Shown here: positions 1-5,654 of the stretch, piece after piece
Numbering within the stretch: position 1 is the first letter of the stretch
How the letters are laid out: each line of letters opens with the position of its first letter
Assembly (NCBI GenBank): GCA_016928375.1
Contig: JAFGKX010000065.1
Span: 1-16,278 of the forward strand
Reading direction: 5' to 3'
DNA length: 16,278 bases
Source of the DNA: Candidatus Omnitrophota bacterium
GTDB taxonomy: Bacteria; Omnitrophota; Gorgyraeia; JABMRG01; JAFGKX01
Translations under genes and position numbers: made by a program
Notes under the pieces: model-generated
Seen by the model: the letters and a program-made list of their open reading frames with translations, nothing else
What the model was told of the DNA's origin: nothing
Databases searched by the model: none

Positions 1-590
1 AAGAATCTGACAAAGGATTTAAATTAAATGCCCGTGATGACGACGAAAATACGGCAGATGTTTCTGTTCTGGCGGAAAAAACCAAAGCTCAAAAATCAAA
101 CCTGGCTGAATCCAATATTAAAAATCAGCTCTCCAAACTAAACGATACGATTTTTGCATGCGGGGATATAGCTATTAAATTAAAACAGATGTATTTTATC
201 CCTCTTTCCGTACTTAACGGTTTAAGGCGGGACGCTGTTTCCAAACTTTTAGATGAGCGCGAAAAAAATCGTCCTAAAAAAAGTGCTCATATCCTAGTCA
301 ATGATATCCCTTATCCTTCAGAAACAATCGATTATCTCGGCAACTGCCTTAATAAAAAAGCTCAAAAATTCTACGAGCGCCATGGTGTAATAGTTTCGGA
401 ATTGGCAGCTGAATCAGGCATTGATATGAGCGGCAGAATGGTTATGGCTTCAAAATACTGCGTCAAAAGAGAGCTCGGGCTTTGTAAAAAAAATACCGGG
501 GCCTTATACCTCATTGATGAAGATGGCCGGAAATATCCTTTGAAATTCAATTGCAAAGAATGCAGGATGGAAATATTTTTCCCCGGCTGA
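1..590 (+). CDS. U32 family peptidase / RlhA-like protein, C-terminal part (5' end off window)
   Basis: The open frame is already running at the window edge (first full codon at position 3) and ends at TGA 588-590, leaving about 195 C-terminal residues. The visible part matches, from memory, the DUF3656 and tail regions of large U32 peptidase proteins such as E. coli RlhA (YdcP): a FACGDIAIKLKQMYFIPLS segment, then LNGLRRDAV. The tail ends in MASKYCVKRELGLC and FNCKECRMEIFF, which holds conserved Cys residues. In E. coli, RlhA is needed for 5-hydroxycytidine in 23S rRNA; other U32 members are called collagenase-like proteases. The ATG at 189 is an internal Met, not the start. It is the only large plus-strand gene, convergent with the secreted-protein gene that begins 30 bases beyond its stop. 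The exact substrate cannot be told without the N-terminal U32 domain. Confidence 0.85.
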   Translation, partial: ESDKGFKLNARDDDENTADVSVLAEKTKAQKSNLAESNIKNQLSKLNDTIFACGDIAIKLKQMYFIPLSVLNGLRRDAVSKLLDEREKNRPKKSAHILVNDIPYPSETIDYLGNCLNKKAQKFYERHGVIVSELAAESGIDMSGRMVMASKYCVKRELGLCKKNTGALYLIDEDGRKYPLKFNCKECRMEIFFPG

Positions 591-620
591 GCTCCTTGTT
601 TATGAGCAGGCCGGAATTAG

Positions 621-1058
621 TTAATCAACAAGGACTTTTTCAAGAACCGGCAGCTGCGCATTTTCTTCCGGTGCCTTATTATCCATTACGATATTATCCG
701 CTATATAAGCGCCGTCTATAGCTATGCAATCTATAGAAATGTAATCGCCGGGTTTTATTGTTTTTATAGAGTCGGTGCCGAAATAAGTAGTATCATTGTT
801 TACCGCGATGGCAACTATCGCATTGCCCCGGAGAGTATTTCTTATCATTAATATCCCTGAATTTGGATTTACGCTAGCAACTTGCCCTCTCACTCTCCCG
901 CCTGTTTCTACGCTAGCCATGGCTTCATCAGCTGCCATTTCATTATTGGCATCGCTCTCTTCCGATATGATCTCGGCTGATATATCGGGCGAAATTAGCG
1001 AAAGCGAACAAAGCGCAAATAACGCCGCAATTGTTATGCATATACTATTTCTTACCAT
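621..1058 (-). CDS. Secreted small protein with DUF5666-like domain
   Basis: 145 residues. The N-terminus is a clear Sec signal (MVRNSICITIAALFALCSLS), with cleavage probably near ISA-EI around residue 29; a Cys at residue 17 sits inside the hydrophobic core and does not make a convincing lipobox. An acidic, Ala/Glu-rich linker follows (residues 30-52). The compact beta-rich domain (residues 53-128) starts GRVRGQVASVNPNSGILMIR and contains a KPGDYISIDC turn. This pattern (a short OB-like barrel repeating V..V....g.l.v, then pGd.V.v) is what I associate with DUF5666 and similar periplasmic domains; the family call is tentative. The start is supported by GGAAAGG about 8 bases before the ATG. 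It is transcribed divergently from the 50-residue gene at 1187. Function unknown. Confidence 0.7.
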   Translation of the reverse strand: MVRNSICITIAALFALCSLSLISPDISAEIISEESDANNEMAADEAMASVETGGRVRGQVASVNPNSGILMIRNTLRGNAIVAIAVNNDTTYFGTDSIKTIKPGDYISIDCIAIDGAYIADNIVMDNKAPEENAQLPVLEKVLVD

Positions 1059-1139
1059 GTTCTACGCCTTTCCGGTTTGTATTTCATAAAATACATTTTC
1101 ACTTCCCTGTCACGTTATTTTCGGCCGGACAGGAGATTA

Positions 1140-1170
1140 TTCACATTTAATGCTTCTTTAGTGGTATAAT
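1140..1170 (+). promoter_or_regulatory. Candidate sigma-70 promoter for the 50-residue gene
   Basis: A perfect TATAAT (1165-1170) stands 16 bases before the ATG at 1187. The best -35 is TTCACA (1140-1145), one mismatch from consensus but with a long 19-base spacer. Transcription would start near 1177, giving a leader of only about ten bases that just contains the GGAGG ribosome site. A 6-bp inverted pair CCTGTC/GACAGG (1106-1111 and 1128-1133) lies upstream, between the two divergent genes. Confidence 0.45.
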
Positions 1171-1186
1171 AGCAAAAAGGAGGAAG

Positions 1187-1339
1187 ATGAAACAAGTCGC
1201 TTCAATCAAAAGACGCAGAATTTGCAAATTCCTTCACTGCAAGCATATCTTAAGTATCTATAACCCGGAAGTTTATTGCTATACGCACCAAAGGGTTACC
1301 TGTGATAAAAAACCCCGTCAATTATCCGGCGTTCGCTAA
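1187..1339 (+). CDS. Small basic zinc-ribbon-like protein (50 aa)
   Basis: A short frame of 50 codons ending at TAA 1337-1339. The start is well supported: an AAGGAGG ribosome site ends 3 bases before the ATG and a TATAAT box lies 16 bases before it. The protein is basic (IKRRR at residues 7-11). It carries four possible metal ligands, Cys13, Cys18, Cys31 and His34, around an LSIYNPEVYCYTHQ stretch. A C..C...LS.YNp...C..C/H arrangement is one I remember from the N-terminal zinc part of some small helix-turn-helix regulators; here the DNA-binding part is absent or reduced to the basic N-terminus. Role unknown; a nucleic-acid-binding or regulatory role is inference. It is on the strand opposite to almost all its neighbours. 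Confidence 0.6.
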   Translation: MKQVASIKRRRICKFLHCKHILSIYNPEVYCYTHQRVTCDKKPRQLSGVR

Positions 1340-1369
1340 AAATACAAACTTTCACAAACTATCAAGGAT

Positions 1370-1405
1370 TAAAGGGCATGAACCATACATAGTCCATGCC
1401 CTTTA
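1370..1405. terminator. Hairpin between convergent small genes, possible bidirectional terminator
   Basis: An 11-bp perfect stem TAAAGGGCATG / CATGCCCTTTA with a 14-base loop lies between the 3' ends of the plus-strand 50-residue gene and the minus-strand CxxC gene. On the plus strand a run of T (1413-1418) follows after about 8 bases; on the minus strand the T-tract is poor. It probably stops transcripts from at least the plus side. Confidence 0.5.
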
Positions 1406-1435
1406 TAGAACGATTTTTTAATGCCTTAATATTTA

Positions 1436-1606
1436 TTAACGGCCTTCGCTCTTGCGCTTTGAAAAGCAATCCTTGCAGTACACTGGGCGGTCTTCTCTTG
1501 GCTTAAAAGGGACTTCGCATTCTTTCTTGCAGTCTGAGCAAGTCGCTTTATGCATTTCCCTCGGAGCTCCGCCGTATCCACCGCCTCCACCTTGCTGATA
1601 ACCCAT
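1436..1606 (-). CDS. CxxC-x17-CxxC zinc-binding protein, Gly-rich N-terminus (56 aa)
   Basis: Residues 1-15 are Gly-rich (MGYQQGGGGGYGG). Then comes HKATCSDCKKECEVPFKP and, 17 residues after the first CxxC pair, CKDCF, followed by a basic tail. This is the small CxxC-x17-CxxC domain common as a stand-alone protein in uncultured bacteria; the four Cys should bind one zinc. Function is not known; nucleic-acid or ribosome-associated binding is a guess. I chose the ATG at 1604-1606 because GGGAGGAAGA directly precedes it. The upstream in-frame ATG at 1681 would put this gene's own consensus promoter inside the coding region, so that 25-residue extension is rejected. It is the last gene of the minus-strand series and ends at the shared hairpin. 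Confidence 0.8.
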   Translation of the reverse strand: MGYQQGGGGGYGGAPREMHKATCSDCKKECEVPFKPREDRPVYCKDCFSKRKSEGR

Positions 1607-1652
1607 TCTTCCTCCCTGCCCGCCATTGGCGAGCTTATTTGTTAGGTAACTA

Positions 1653-1681
1653 ATTATATAACTTTTATAGAAACATTTCAA
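1653..1681 (-). promoter_or_regulatory. Consensus sigma-70 promoter of the CxxC-x17-CxxC gene
   Basis: Read on the minus strand: TTGAAA (1681-1676), a 17-base spacer, then TATAAT (1658-1653). This is 5/6 and 6/6 of consensus at ideal spacing. The start site would be near 1646, giving a leader of about 40 bases before the ATG at 1606. It begins just after the stop of the preceding 51-residue gene. Confidence 0.7.
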
Positions 1682-1689
1682 GTGCTTCT

Positions 1690-1845
1690 TTATAATATAA
1701 CAGCACTTTCATTTGGAACCTGCTCTGAGCCTGCCTGGGCCTGTACATTTTTTCTATCCAACTTATTCTGCATCTTTTCTTCTTTTTTCTTTTTCTTTGT
1801 CATTTCCCTTTGGTGCTTTCTATATGAATAATTATCTCTTGCCAA
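1690..1845 (-). CDS. Small Lys-rich hypothetical protein, TTG start (51 aa)
   Basis: The start is TTG at 1845-1843 with a strong GGAGG six bases upstream. The protein begins MARDNYSYRKHQREMTKKKK, continues KEEKMQNKLDRK (a charged helix), and ends with a short polar tail. Small proteins of the pattern m.R....kRqrE..kkkK.eEK...k.eRk are widespread and uncharacterised; I place this one there from memory. The pyrimidine-rich look of the plus strand is simply the AAG/AAA/GAA codons of this gene; the plus-strand reading frame covering the same bases lacks a ribosome site and protein-like character. It sits 74 bases after yjbQ in the same direction. An RNA- or ribosome-binding role would fit the charge but is unproven. 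Confidence 0.65.
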   Translation of the reverse strand: MARDNYSYRKHQREMTKKKKKEEKMQNKLDRKNVQAQAGSEQVPNESAVIL

Positions 1846-1919
1846 TATATCCTCCGTTGTTACTGCGTTTCTATGTTCGCAATTTTCTATTTATTTTATG
1901 AGCCTCTAATACTATACTC

Positions 1920-2339
1920 TCATTCTCCGATTATCTGAACTATTATTTCGCGATTGCGCGGGCGGTTATCGAATTCCGCCAGAACCACCTGCTGCCATGT
2001 GCCAAGAACCGGCTTGCCGCTTTCAAACGGTATTACCAGCGATGGGCCAAAAAGCGCGGCTCTAAGATGGCTGAACCCATTCGCATCACCCCAGGTTTCA
2101 TCATGTTTATACTGTTTATTTGACGGCACAAGTTTCTCGCACAACTCCTGCATATCCTTTATCATGCCCGGCTCATACTCGAATGTTGTTATACCGGCTG
2201 TAGAACCCACCACAAAAACAGTTATACTTCCATTTTTAAGCCCGCAGCCTCTCAGGATCTCTGCAATCTTCCCTGTTATATCAACCAGGTCTCCTGTCTT
2301 CTTGGTAACAATTTTTATTTTGCCATTCAGTATCTTCAT
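1920..2339 (-). CDS. yjbQ: YjbQ / UPF0047 family protein
   Basis: 139 residues, the usual full length. Family marks are visible in order: GSTAGITTFEYEPG (residues 45-58), the KHDETWGDANGFSHLRAALFG region (78-98) with candidate metal or active-site His79 and His91, and the C-terminal PVLGTWQQVVLAEFD then RPRNREIIVQIIGE. UPF0047/YjbQ proteins are often named secondary thiamine-phosphate synthase because E. coli YjbQ can rescue a thiE defect in cells; the true physiological substrate is unsettled. It is cytoplasmic, and the domain forms a homotrimer in solved relatives. The start is 30 bases after the stop of the 81-residue gene, with only a weak AGGCG ribosome site, so translation may be coupled. 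Confidence 0.9.
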   Translation of the reverse strand: MKILNGKIKIVTKKTGDLVDITGKIAEILRGCGLKNGSITVFVVGSTAGITTFEYEPGMIKDMQELCEKLVPSNKQYKHDETWGDANGFSHLRAALFGPSLVIPFESGKPVLGTWQQVVLAEFDNRPRNREIIVQIIGE

Positions 2340-2369
2340 AAGCGCCTGGTGGTTAATATTATTATTTGG

Positions 2370-2615
2370 TTATAGTTTGAATACCGTCTTATCTATCTTC
2401 TGCTTGGCAAAAGCTGCTTTGACTTTATCCACTGAGCCCTGAAGCGCGCTAAGAATCTTCGCGACATCCTCAGGCGTAGATTCGTAACTTGAAGCTGAAA
2501 GATTCGCTATAAGCTCTATCTTGGATATCGCGTTTACAACCCTCTTTGAAGCCAGCCTCTTAAACTTATCGCTTTTGCTTTCACCTGCCACATCCTTTTC
2601 TTCATTATCTGCCAT
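2370..2615 (-). CDS. Small helical hypothetical protein (81 aa)
   Basis: A strong GGAGG five bases before the ATG supports this start. The N-terminus is charged and probably disordered (MADNEEKDVAGESKSD). Residues 17-70 look like two or three amphipathic helices: KFKRLASKRVVNAISKIELI, then NLSASSYESTPEDVAKILSAL. The pattern KR...vl..i.li.NLs....Y..t.edV.kI..al recurs in small uncharacterised bacterial proteins, by memory; no function is known. A TATAAT on the minus strand (2674-2669) overlaps the stop of the upstream release-factor-like gene but has no good -35. The leader holds a tandem TTATGCATG repeat. Confidence 0.65.
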   Translation of the reverse strand: MADNEEKDVAGESKSDKFKRLASKRVVNAISKIELIANLSASSYESTPEDVAKILSALQGSVDKVKAAFAKQKIDKTVFKL

Positions 2616-2630
2616 TGCTTCCTCCTTTTT

Positions 2631-2648
2631 TTATGCATGTTATGCATG
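2631..2648. repeat. Tandem 9-bp repeat TTATGCATG x2 in a leader
   Basis: Two perfect adjacent copies of TTATGCATG, each containing the palindrome ATGCAT, lie just before the poly-A/GGAGG ribosome site of the 81-residue gene. It could be an operator half-site pair or chance; no further copies were noticed nearby. Confidence 0.5.
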
Positions 2649-2669
2649 TAACCTGATTTAAGAGTATCA

Positions 2670-3056
2670 TTATATACCCGCCCGCAAGGCCTTCTTTTCA
2701 GAACGCATTTTTTTATACCTTAGCATCTTCTCTTTGGCTCTGCGGGAGCGCTTTCGCTTCTGGCGCCTTATCTTTTCTATTTTCTTGCGGTCTTCTGCTT
2801 TTTTACCCAAAATAGTTGATTCAATTTTATTAACAAGCATTCTTCTGGCAAGAAATCTGTTTAATGCCTGGGAACGTTCCTGCTGGCACTTTATTTCAAC
2901 GCCTGTGGGCCTGTGTTTAATATAAACGCATGTTGATGTCTTATTGACATTCTGCCCGCCGGGGCCTTGAGAGCGGATGAATTTTTCATCCAGATCCGCT
3001 TCTCTTATTCCGAGCGAATCCATCTTTATCTTCAGGGCTTGTTCTTTATTGTACAA
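2670..3056 (-). CDS. Peptide chain release factor-like protein (GGQ domain, ArfB type)
   Basis: 128 residues: the catalytic release-factor domain alone. RSQGPGGQNVNKT (residues 29-40) contains the GGQ motif (33-35) that reaches the peptidyl-transferase centre and hydrolyses peptidyl-tRNA. It continues to CVYIKHRPTG and QQERSQALN as in RF1/RF2 domain 3. There is no stop-codon-reading domain. The C-terminal 45 residues are extremely basic (KKIRRQKRKRSRRAKEK-like), resembling the tail that E. coli ArfB (YaeJ) threads into the empty mRNA channel. I therefore infer rescue of stalled ribosomes. It overlaps the 3' end of the EFR1 gene by 11 bases, so translation is likely coupled. True RF2 is encoded separately at 13835-14927. 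Confidence 0.85.
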   Translation of the reverse strand: MYNKEQALKIKMDSLGIREADLDEKFIRSQGPGGQNVNKTSTCVYIKHRPTGVEIKCQQERSQALNRFLARRMLVNKIESTILGKKAEDRKKIEKIRRQKRKRSRRAKEKMLRYKKMRSEKKALRAGI

Positions 3057-3828
3057 TTATCTCTTCCTTTGAAACATCGGGGTGATGATAGCGTTTCCTG
3101 CCAACCGTAGATTTTTTATATTGAATTGCCTCAACAGGGCACCACTGCAAACAAGCCATGCAATGCTGGCAATGGTCCAGCCAAGCAGGCCTTTGATCTC
3201 TCATTTCAATATTTGCAACAGGGCAAACCCTTGCGCAAAGCCCGCATTTGGTGCAGGCATCAGTATACCAGAAATCTTTCCCTGAAAGCGGAATTTGTTT
3301 TGAGCCGGGCTTATATAATAATTTATTAAGCAGAAAATTAGGCAAAAACGGCTTCTGCTCCATGATAGTTTTTTTTCTTTCACGCACAGAAGCGGCGATC
3401 TCTTTGATTTTTATTTTCTCTTTTTCGAACATCTCCTGCTGCTTATCTTTAGATATGGCTTCATATAGCGGCGTGTAATTGCCCGGCATGAGCACTGAAA
3501 ATCCTGCGGCTAATTCAATACCGCGTTTTTTAAGAATTTCTTGTACCTGGCTATGCGCTAATCCCGGCAGGCCCCCTAAAGTGGCTAAAGAAAATACATA
3601 CGCGCTTTGTTTTACTTTTACATTTTTAAGAAAATTAGCGACAATAAGGGGTATGCCGAACATATAGACAGGAAACGCGATTCCTATCGCGTCAGCCATT
3701 TCATACTCGCCTGATCTCAGCGCTTTTACCATGGGGACAAGCTTGGCGTTGCCAAGCCAAGCCGCAAGGTCCTTTGCCGCAACTAACGAATTTCCGGTAG
3801 CGGAAAAATAATAAATAACCGTATTCAT
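3046..3828 (-). CDS. EFR1 family flavodoxin-ferredoxin protein
   Basis: 260 residues, two domains. The N-terminal flavodoxin-like part (1-160) has the FMN phosphate loop YFSATGNS (7-14) and FPVYMFGIP. The C-terminal part carries two 4Fe-4S motifs: CTKCGLCARVCP (Cys192, 195, 198, 202) and CQHCMACLQWCP (Cys220, 223, 226, 230). This matches the EFR1 family, cytoplasmic electron-transfer proteins presumably linking FMN to low-potential clusters, common in anaerobes; the partner is unknown. The start has AAAGGATG before ATG at good spacing and lies 16 bases after nnrE. All eight Cys are intact. It fits an anaerobic or fermentative lifestyle. Confidence 0.9.
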   Translation of the reverse strand: MNTVIYYFSATGNSLVAAKDLAAWLGNAKLVPMVKALRSGEYEMADAIGIAFPVYMFGIPLIVANFLKNVKVKQSAYVFSLATLGGLPGLAHSQVQEILKKRGIELAAGFSVLMPGNYTPLYEAISKDKQQEMFEKEKIKIKEIAASVRERKKTIMEQKPFLPNFLLNKLLYKPGSKQIPLSGKDFWYTDACTKCGLCARVCPVANIEMRDQRPAWLDHCQHCMACLQWCPVEAIQYKKSTVGRKRYHHPDVSKEEIIVQ

Positions 3829-3844
3829 GTGTTCATCCTTTCGA

Positions 3845-4501
3845 TTAACGTGGAAGTGAGATGTCGCCGATGATTATTTTACCGGTGAATTTACGCGCTT
3901 GTTTCTTTACCAGCCCCTTTTTCAATAAACCGAATGTCACTGTCTTTTTGGCGCAAAGCGCGCTGCCTAAACATTTCCCCGTATCCGCATCCAACCCTGA
4001 AGGAATATCCAGAGCCAAAATCGGGACTTTGCTTATGTTAAGCATATGGAATAATTTTTTATAAAACTCATCAAGTTTACCTTTTAGCCCGATACCAAAA
4101 ATGCCATCGATAATCAAACGGCAGTTTTTGATCTCATTTTTAAGATTTGCGGCTGCTTCTGCGCTTTTAATCAATTTGAATTTTTGTTTCATTTTGCGCA
4201 ATATATAATAATTTATATCTGTCTCCCGGCTGAATTTTTTCTTTTTGCCAACCAGGTAAACCTGCGCGCGAATACCCTTATTAATCAAATGCCTTGCGCA
4301 TACAAATCCGTCGCCGCCGTTATTGCCATAGCCGCAAAAAATCGCTACGCGCGCTTTGCAATTTTTGGGCAGCATCTTTAATGCTTCAATAACAGCCGAG
4401 CGCCCGGCATTTTCCATAAGCAGCAAAGCAGGTATACCGAATCGCTTTGTTGCTAAAACATCTACTGCTTTCATCTGTTTTGCGGTAACAATTCTTGTCA
4501 T
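3845..4501 (-). CDS. nnrE: NAD(P)H-hydrate epimerase, stand-alone YjeF_N domain
   Basis: 218 residues. It interconverts the R and S forms of hydrated NAD(P)H so that the companion dehydratase can repair them. Visible family marks: LLMENAGRSA (27-36), FCGYGNNGGDGFVCARHL (55-72), the nucleotide loop, IDGIFGIGLKG (131-141), ALDIPSGLDADTG (163-175) with the catalytic Asp region, and TVTFGLLKKGL (187-197). In many bacteria this domain is fused to the ADP-dependent dehydratase NnrD. Here the frame stops right after the epimerase and no NnrD is in the window, so it must be elsewhere or absent. It follows the small membrane protein by 24 bases and precedes the EFR1 gene by 16, consistent with one transcript. 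Confidence 0.9.
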   Translation of the reverse strand: MTRIVTAKQMKAVDVLATKRFGIPALLLMENAGRSAVIEALKMLPKNCKARVAIFCGYGNNGGDGFVCARHLINKGIRAQVYLVGKKKKFSRETDINYYILRKMKQKFKLIKSAEAAANLKNEIKNCRLIIDGIFGIGLKGKLDEFYKKLFHMLNISKVPILALDIPSGLDADTGKCLGSALCAKKTVTFGLLKKGLVKKQARKFTGKIIIGDISLPR

Positions 4502-4525
4502 CTTTTTACAGGTACACTTTCCTGA

Positions 4526-4984
4526 TTACTTCGGTAAGCGGCAGGTGGCTTTCGTTCCCAGGCATATCGCGAAACGGAAAAACAGCAGGATGACATATAT
4601 CGCGGCTAATTTTAAAATAAACGCTACGCCGAGAAACCGGCTGTACAGCCTGGATAAATAGATCTGGTTATTGTTTATGCATGTCGAGCTTTTTAGCGCG
4701 GATCTTATGCGGCTTGCTTTGATGAATTCTTTTGCGCGTTTGTCGATAAGTTTTTGTGAAGGAGCGTATGTTTCTTCGAGCAGTTTCCTGTAATCGGAGT
4801 CGTTGCGTATTTCGGGAGTTATGTTAATGACGGATTTTTGGCCATTGGCAAATTCAAGCTGGTATTTCGGCAATACGACCGGAACGTGCTTTAGAAAAAC
4901 AAAATTAAAAACATACAGCAAAATAGCTAAGGCGGCAATGATCAGTATTTCTTTCGCTATCAGCCGCTTAATTTTATCTATCAT
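4526..4984 (-). CDS. Small membrane protein with two predicted helices, function unknown
   Basis: About 152 residues from the ATG at 4984-4982. Helix 1 spans residues 11-31 (ILIIAALAILLYVFNFVF) and helix 2 about 116-138 (LGVAFILKLAAIYVILLFF). Between them lies an approximately 80-residue soluble, charged loop with PEIRNDSDYRKLLEETYAPS, probably periplasmic. No family was recognised. The start is uncertain: in-frame ATGs also exist at 4999 and 5029 and a TTG at 5044. I prefer 4984 because GGTAGG precedes it and because the extra residues (REQLMRQRENKIRRMGRYN-like) would add a strongly charged stretch before the anchor. It shares the operon with nnrE, 24 bases downstream. Confidence 0.6.
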   Translation of the reverse strand: MIDKIKRLIAKEILIIAALAILLYVFNFVFLKHVPVVLPKYQLEFANGQKSVINITPEIRNDSDYRKLLEETYAPSQKLIDKRAKEFIKASRIRSALKSSTCINNNQIYLSRLYSRFLGVAFILKLAAIYVILLFFRFAICLGTKATCRLPK

Positions 4985-5048
4985 ATTATACCTACCCATC
5001 CGTCGTATTTTGTTTTCGCGCTGCCGCATCAGCTGCTCACGCAATTTG

Positions 5049-5134
5049 CCGCAGGCAACACCCTTTAATCCGTTATTTTACCAGCAGATGCGGTAAAAAT
5101 ATACTATTATTTAAATAAGCGTTATTGCCTGCGG
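5049..5134. repeat. Intergenic inverted repeats upstream of the membrane-protein gene
   Basis: A 10-bp inverted pair CCGCAGGCAA (5049-5058) and TTGCCTGCGG (5125-5134) encloses a smaller hairpin TTTTACC / GGTAAAA (5076-5082 and 5092-5098). The inner hairpin could act as a weak terminator for the DUF6485 gene read from the right. No gene was seen in 5045-5193. Confidence 0.4.
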
Positions 5135-5193
5135 GCCGGGCTGTTAAGGTGCGCTTTCCCGATTGGCTTGGCAGGTGTCTGGTAACTTGGTAG

Positions 5194-5397
5194 TTACGTG
5201 CCCCCTCGCTGCTTTAGATAATTCTCAATCGAGCGGTCGTAAGTTCTCTCAGCAACTTTATCAAAGTAGCAGGCAGGAAGCTGGCCTAAGTCCTTGTGAT
5301 ACGCGATACACTCGCAGCATATCCCATGCCTTGCGCACCCTGAATACGTGCAATTGCACCTCGCTATATTAGTCTTTTTATTTACACAGTCTTTCAT
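5194..5397 (-). CDS. DUF6485 family Cys-rich protein (67 aa)
   Basis: The core carries MKDCVNKKTNIARCNC, then YSGCARHGICCECI and YHKDLGQLPACYF, ending in ERTYDRSIENYLKQR. This arrangement matches, from memory, the DUF6485 family of small Cys-rich proteins, which probably bind metal; eight Cys are present over residues 4-47. No biochemical role is known. The start at 5397 is chosen for the AGGGG just before it. An in-frame ATG at 5481 would add a 28-residue Pro/Arg-rich leader encoded by the GTTCATCTGCGGGTCCTGTC repeat and part of the large hairpin, which is repeat DNA rather than protein. The gene is followed by the two-helix membrane protein. Confidence 0.8.
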   Translation of the reverse strand: MKDCVNKKTNIARCNCTYSGCARHGICCECIAYHKDLGQLPACYFDKVAERTYDRSIENYLKQRGGT

Positions 5398-5420
5398 ATT
5401 ACCCCTAAATCTTGTCTCCG

Positions 5421-5569
5421 GTTCATCTGCGGGTCCTGTCTGCCGAGCTGGCTTGCCTCGGGGTTCTGTCATCGTTTTCATCCCGCCGTGCTCGCTTCGC
5501 TGCGCGCGGCGGGAGCCCTGAAAACGATGGCCACCCCTCGGCGCAAGCTTCGATCAATTAAACAGAACC
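5421..5569. repeat. Modular intergenic repeat element, left copy, with large imperfect hairpin
   Basis: Three modules are visible. Module A is GTTCATCTGCGGGTCCTGTC (5421-5440). The centre is a long hairpin: 5470-5488 (CATCGTTTTCA plus TCCCGCCG) pairs with 5507-5514 and 5519-5529, with a four-base bulge and an 18-base GC-rich loop. Flanking it, GGTTCTGT (5462-5469) mirrors ACAGAACC (5562-5569) and GCTTGC mirrors GCAAGC. Module B is AAACAGAACC (5560-5569). Modules A and B recur in inverted orientation at 6782-6875, on the other side of the secreted-protein gene. No open frame of its own is seen; it resembles a non-coding REP/MITE-like element. Confidence 0.6.
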
Positions 5570-5607
5570 GTACCATTTATTTTACTTGCAAGCACCACTA
5601 CGCAGGA

Positions 5608-5640
5608 TAACAGGTTATTCTAACCAGGTTAGAAAGCATC
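5608..5640. repeat. Palindromic module TTCTAACC-A-GGTTAGAA, downstream copy
   Basis: The 17-base odd palindrome TTCTAACCAGGTTAGAA (5618-5634) is preceded by a degenerate TAACAGGTTA and followed by AGCAT. A close relative, TTCTAACCAGGTTA-GAA-TAACCTGGTTAGAA followed by the same AGCAT, lies at 6805-6840. It sits just beyond the 3' end of the secreted-protein gene and could form the stem of its transcript end. Confidence 0.6.
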
Positions 5641-5654
5641 TCCCCGGAATTCGA

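Noticed and set aside
591..633. CCTTGTT/AACAAGG inverted pair as a terminator after the U32 gene
   Set aside because: Only 7 bp with a 26-base loop, no T-run, and it overlaps the end of the opposite gene.
1607..1681. Longer start for the CxxC-x17-CxxC gene
   Set aside because: It would place the gene's consensus -10 and -35 boxes inside its own coding region and ignores the strong GGAGG before the ATG at 1606.
1713..1901. Plus-strand 62-residue hydrophobic frame
   Set aside because: It is the complement of the Lys-rich 51-residue gene, has no ribosome site and low-complexity Phe/Ser/Leu content.
4985..5044. Longer start (TTG/ATG) for the two-helix membrane protein
   Set aside because: Not excluded, but the added stretch is highly charged and close to inverted repeats, and GGTAGG favours the ATG at 4984.
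5182..5197. GTAACT/AGTTAC hairpin as terminator of the DUF6485 gene
   Set aside because: Six base pairs, overlapping the stop codon, with no T-tract on the transcribed strand.
5398..5481. N-terminal extension of the DUF6485 protein
   Set aside because: It is encoded by the repeat module and hairpin arm; AGGGG and the conserved MKDCVNKK start point to 5397.
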